NCBI GenBank assembly: GCA_946480345.1
Contig: CAMLJR010000141.1
Location: 1-7,316, forward strand
Origin: an uncultured Spongiibacteraceae bacterium
GTDB taxonomy: Bacteria > Pseudomonadota > Gammaproteobacteria > Pseudomonadales > CAMLJR01
Reading direction: 5' to 3'
DNA length: 7,316 bases
This document shows, piece after piece, positions 5,430 to 7,316 of this stretch. Numbering within the stretch: position 1 is the first letter of the stretch; each line of letters opens with the position of its first letter. The notes under the pieces are model-generated. The model was not told the DNA's origin, searched no databases, and saw only the letters and a program-made list of their open reading frames with translations. A program made the translations under genes and the position numbers.

Positions 5430-6278
5430 ATGAATTACAGTCTGTCACCTGTTCAGCTGTTGGTACCGGGGAGCAATCTCACCGCGTACATGCAGGCGGT
5501 TAACACCGTGCCGGTGTTGAGCGTCGAGCGCGAGCGCGAGCTGGCTGAGGATTTGTATTACAACGGCAATGTCGGCGCGGCGCGCGAGCTGGTTATGGCG
5601 CATCTGCGGTTTGTCGTTCATATCGCCAAGACTTATATGGGTTACGGTTTGCCGCTGGCTGATCTGATTCAGGAAGGCAACGTCGGCCTGATGAAGGCGG
5701 TCAAGCGTTACAACCCCGAAAAGGGTGTGCGGCTGGTGTCGTTCGCGGTGCATTGGATCAAAGCCGAAATGCACGAATTCATTCTGCGCAACTGGCGCAT
5801 CGTGAAAATCGCGACGACGAAGGCCCAGCGCAAATTGTTCTTCAATCTGCGCAGCCAGAAAAAACGTCTCGCCTGGTTAAGCGATGCCGAGGCGCATGCA
5901 GTGGCTCACGATTTAGGCGTCGATGTGCGCGAAGTGCGGCATATGGAAGGCCGTCTGGCGGCAAGCGACATGAATTTCGATGTCGGCGTCGATGACGATG
6001 AAGATGCGGTAGCGCCGATTCATTATCTCGAAGACCGCCGCGCCGACCCAGCGCTGCAACTCGAAGAAAGCGATTGGGAAGAAAACAGCAATCTCAATCT
6101 GTCGGTGGCGCTCGATCAGCTCGACGATCGCAGCCGCGATATTCTCGCGAGCCGCTGGTTGAACGAAAGCAAGGCAACGTTGCACGATCTGGCCGACAAA
6201 TACGGCGTCTCGGCCGAGCGCATTCGCCAGCTGGAAAAAAACGCGATGAATAAAGTGAAGGCGATGCTCGAAGCTTGA
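5430..6278 (+). CDS. rpoH: RNA polymerase sigma-32 factor (heat shock)
   Basis: RpoH directs RNA polymerase to heat shock promoters for chaperones and proteases. From ATG 5430 it has 282 residues (283 from the adjacent ATG at 5427), close to 284 in E. coli. Region 2 is clear: [18 protein letters not shown] around residues 81-98, then [16 protein letters not shown]. The RpoH-specific box QRKLFFNLR occupies 133-141 and separates this protein from other sigma-70 family members. Region 4.2 is a helix-turn-helix at about 250-276 ([20 protein letters not shown]). The gene follows ftsX after 145 bases, as in many gammaproteobacteria, but has its own control region with a CIRCE element, and ends at an intrinsic terminator. 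No abnormality is seen in the protein. Confidence 0.97.
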   Translation: MNYSLSPVQLLVPGSNLTAYMQAVNTVPVLSVERERELAEDLYYNGNVGAARELVMAHLRFVVHIAKTYMGYGLPLADLIQEGNVGLMKAVKRYNPEKGVRLVSFAVHWIKAEMHEFILRNWRIVKIATTKAQRKLFFNLRSQKKRLAWLSDAEAHAVAHDLGVDVREVRHMEGRLAASDMNFDVGVDDDEDAVAPIHYLEDRRADPALQLEESDWEENSNLNLSVALDQLDDRSRDILASRWLNESKATLHDLADKYGVSAERIRQLEKNAMNKVKAMLEA

Positions 6279-6295
6279 ACTATTAATCGCTACTC

Positions 6296-6324
6296 AAAAC
6301 CGCCTGCGGGCGGTTTTTGTTTTT
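6296..6324 (+). terminator. Rho-independent terminator after rpoH
   Basis: CCGCC (6300-6304) and GGCGG (6309-6313) form a GC stem around a TGCG loop. The stem is extended by AAAA pairing with TTTT, and the run TTTTTGTTTTT follows. It starts 17 bases after the rpoH stop. This is a textbook intrinsic terminator. Confidence 0.92.
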
Positions 6325-6361
6325 CTACGATATCAATTGCTCGCACGAATTCGGAATTGCA

Positions 6362-6745
6362 ATGATGGCAAAAACCTATCTGTTGATCGCTGCTCTGAAT
6401 GGCTTCATCGCTGTCGCGCTCGGCGCGTTTGGCGCGCACGGCCTGAAGCACCGATTGAGCACCGATCTGCTCGCGGTTTATCAAACCGGTGTGCAATACC
6501 ATTTCTATCACACGCTCGCATTGTTGGCGGTTGGCCTGTTGATGCTGCAATGGCCGCTCAATCATTCGTTGCGTTGGAGCGCGCTGTTATTTTGTATCGG
6601 CATCGTGATTTTTAGCGGCAGCCTATACGTGCTCAGCATCAGCGGTGTGCGCTGGTTGGGCGCGATTACACCCATCGGCGGTATCGCCTTCCTTGCCGGT
6701 TGGATCATGCTTGCGGTTGCGATATCGAAAGCGGAGTTGCATTGA
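6362..6745 (+). CDS. DUF423 family inner membrane protein (YgdD-like)
   Basis: This 127-residue hydrophobic protein resembles E. coli YgdD (DUF423). Recognisable family features are [11 protein letters not shown] near the N-terminus, [16 protein letters not shown] in the middle, FSGSLYVL, and [12 protein letters not shown] near the C-terminus. Four membrane segments are likely, at about 5-25, 48-62, 70-91 and 96-118. The molecular function is not known. ATG 6362 is chosen because it follows the rpoH terminator and a weak GGAA site and aligns with the family N-terminus; an adjacent ATG at 6365 is equally possible. The frame opens at 6317, but those residues lie within or just after the terminator. 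The stop overlaps the trmB start (TGATG), so the two genes are probably cotranslated. Confidence 0.88.
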   Translation: MMAKTYLLIAALNGFIAVALGAFGAHGLKHRLSTDLLAVYQTGVQYHFYHTLALLAVGLLMLQWPLNHSLRWSALLFCIGIVIFSGSLYVLSISGVRWLGAITPIGGIAFLAGWIMLAVAISKAELH

Positions 6746-7316
6746 TGGATATCGAAAAAGACTCGCCGCTGCGCCGCATTCGCAGTTTCGTATTGCGCAC
6801 GGGTCGCATGACGCCGGCGCAGCGCGAGGGCTTGGAATTGCAATGGCCCCGCTACGGATTGGATCGCGATAATGGCCCGCTGAATATCGAACAGGCGTTT
6901 AACCGAGCCGCACCGACGACACTCGAAATCGGTTTCGGGATGGGACAATCGTTATTGCAGATGGCGCAAGCGGCGCCGGAGCGTAATTTCATCGGCATCG
7001 AGGTGCATCGCCCAGGCGTCGGCAAGTTATTGCACGATGCGGTCGATGCCGGCGTCGATAATATCCGGGTGTATTGCGATGACGCGGTCGATGTATTGCA
7101 CCAATGCATCGCGGACGACAGTCTCGATACCGTGCAGATTTTTTTCCCCGATCCGTGGCACAAGAAAAAACACAACAAGCGGCGTTTGATTCAGCCCGAA
7201 TTCGTACAGCTGCTGAGACGGAAATTAAAAGTCGGTGGCGTAATTCATCTCGCGACCGATTGGCAGGACTATGCCGAACACATGCTGGCAGTGATGTCGG
7301 TTGCGGAAGGATTTAT
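6745..7316 (+). CDS. trmB: tRNA (guanine46-N7)-methyltransferase (partial, 3' end missing)
   Basis: TrmB methylates N7 of G46 in the tRNA variable loop using S-adenosylmethionine. The frame is open from ATG 6745 to the window end, giving 190 complete codons. The N-terminus has [17 protein letters not shown], close to the E. coli RSFVRRQGRLT region. The cofactor motif [15 protein letters not shown] is at about 53-67, [11 protein letters not shown] follows, and the family signature [16 protein letters not shown] is at about 133-148. GGAG at 6733-6736, inside the upstream gene, is eight bases from the ATG. The ATG shares one base with the DUF423 stop codon. Only the last part of the protein is missing. 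Confidence 0.95.
   Translation, partial: MDIEKDSPLRRIRSFVLRTGRMTPAQREGLELQWPRYGLDRDNGPLNIEQAFNRAAPTTLEIGFGMGQSLLQMAQAAPERNFIGIEVHRPGVGKLLHDAVDAGVDNIRVYCDDAVDVLHQCIADDSLDTVQIFFPDPWHKKKHNKRRLIQPEFVQLLRRKLKVGGVIHLATDWQDYAEHMLAVMSVAEGF

Noticed and set aside
6335..6360. Short direct repeat AATTGC upstream of the DUF423 gene as an operator
   Set aside because: Six bases repeated twice in a 26-base AT-rich stretch is expected by chance and does not match a known operator.

Overview
The window is a stretch of core chromosome, most likely from a gammaproteobacterium outside the Enterobacterales. The gene order is mutM, small exported protein, then (minus strand) rsmD-coaD-ferredoxin, then (plus strand) ftsY-ftsE-ftsX, rpoH, DUF423 and trmB. 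As far as I recall, this resembles the arrangement around fdx1/coaD and ftsYEX-rpoH in Pseudomonas. Proteins closely resemble gammaproteobacterial versions (FtsY NG domain, RpoH with its family box QRKLFFNLR, Alvin-type 2[4Fe-4S] ferredoxin). The species cannot be named from the sequence alone. No mobile element, CRISPR array, tRNA or rRNA is visible.

Layout. Bases 1-68 hold the last codons of mutM (DNA glycosylase). A candidate promoter and two leader hairpins precede a 108-residue exported protein of unknown function (236-562), which ends in a hairpin at 574-596. Bases 663-2090 carry a minus-strand cluster: rsmD (16S rRNA methylation), coaD (coenzyme A synthesis) and a ferredoxin gene. Divergent from it, ftsY (signal recognition particle receptor), ftsE and ftsX (division ABC complex) form a tightly overlapping plus-strand operon (2240-5284). 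A 145-base regulatory gap then leads to rpoH (heat shock sigma factor, 5430-6278), closed by a strong intrinsic terminator. A small membrane protein gene (DUF423) is translationally coupled to trmB (tRNA m7G46 methyltransferase), which runs off the window end.

Most notable points. (1) The rpoH upstream region contains a perfect CIRCE operator, TTAGCACTC-N9-GAGTGCTAA, at 5335-5361. This is the binding site of the heat shock repressor HrcA. It overlaps a sigma-E-like promoter candidate (GAAACTT, 15 bases, TCTAA). Together they suggest that the sigma-32 gene is under HrcA repression and possibly envelope-stress activation, linking heat shock circuits that usually act separately. (2) The N-terminal domain of FtsY is built from two in-frame tandem DNA repeats: three 18-base units followed by thirteen degenerate 21-base units encoding seven-residue repeats. 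(3) The rpoH leader can form a hairpin and has a CTCC stretch complementary to the Shine-Dalgarno sequence, so temperature-sensitive translation is possible but unproven.

The rest is ordinary housekeeping content.
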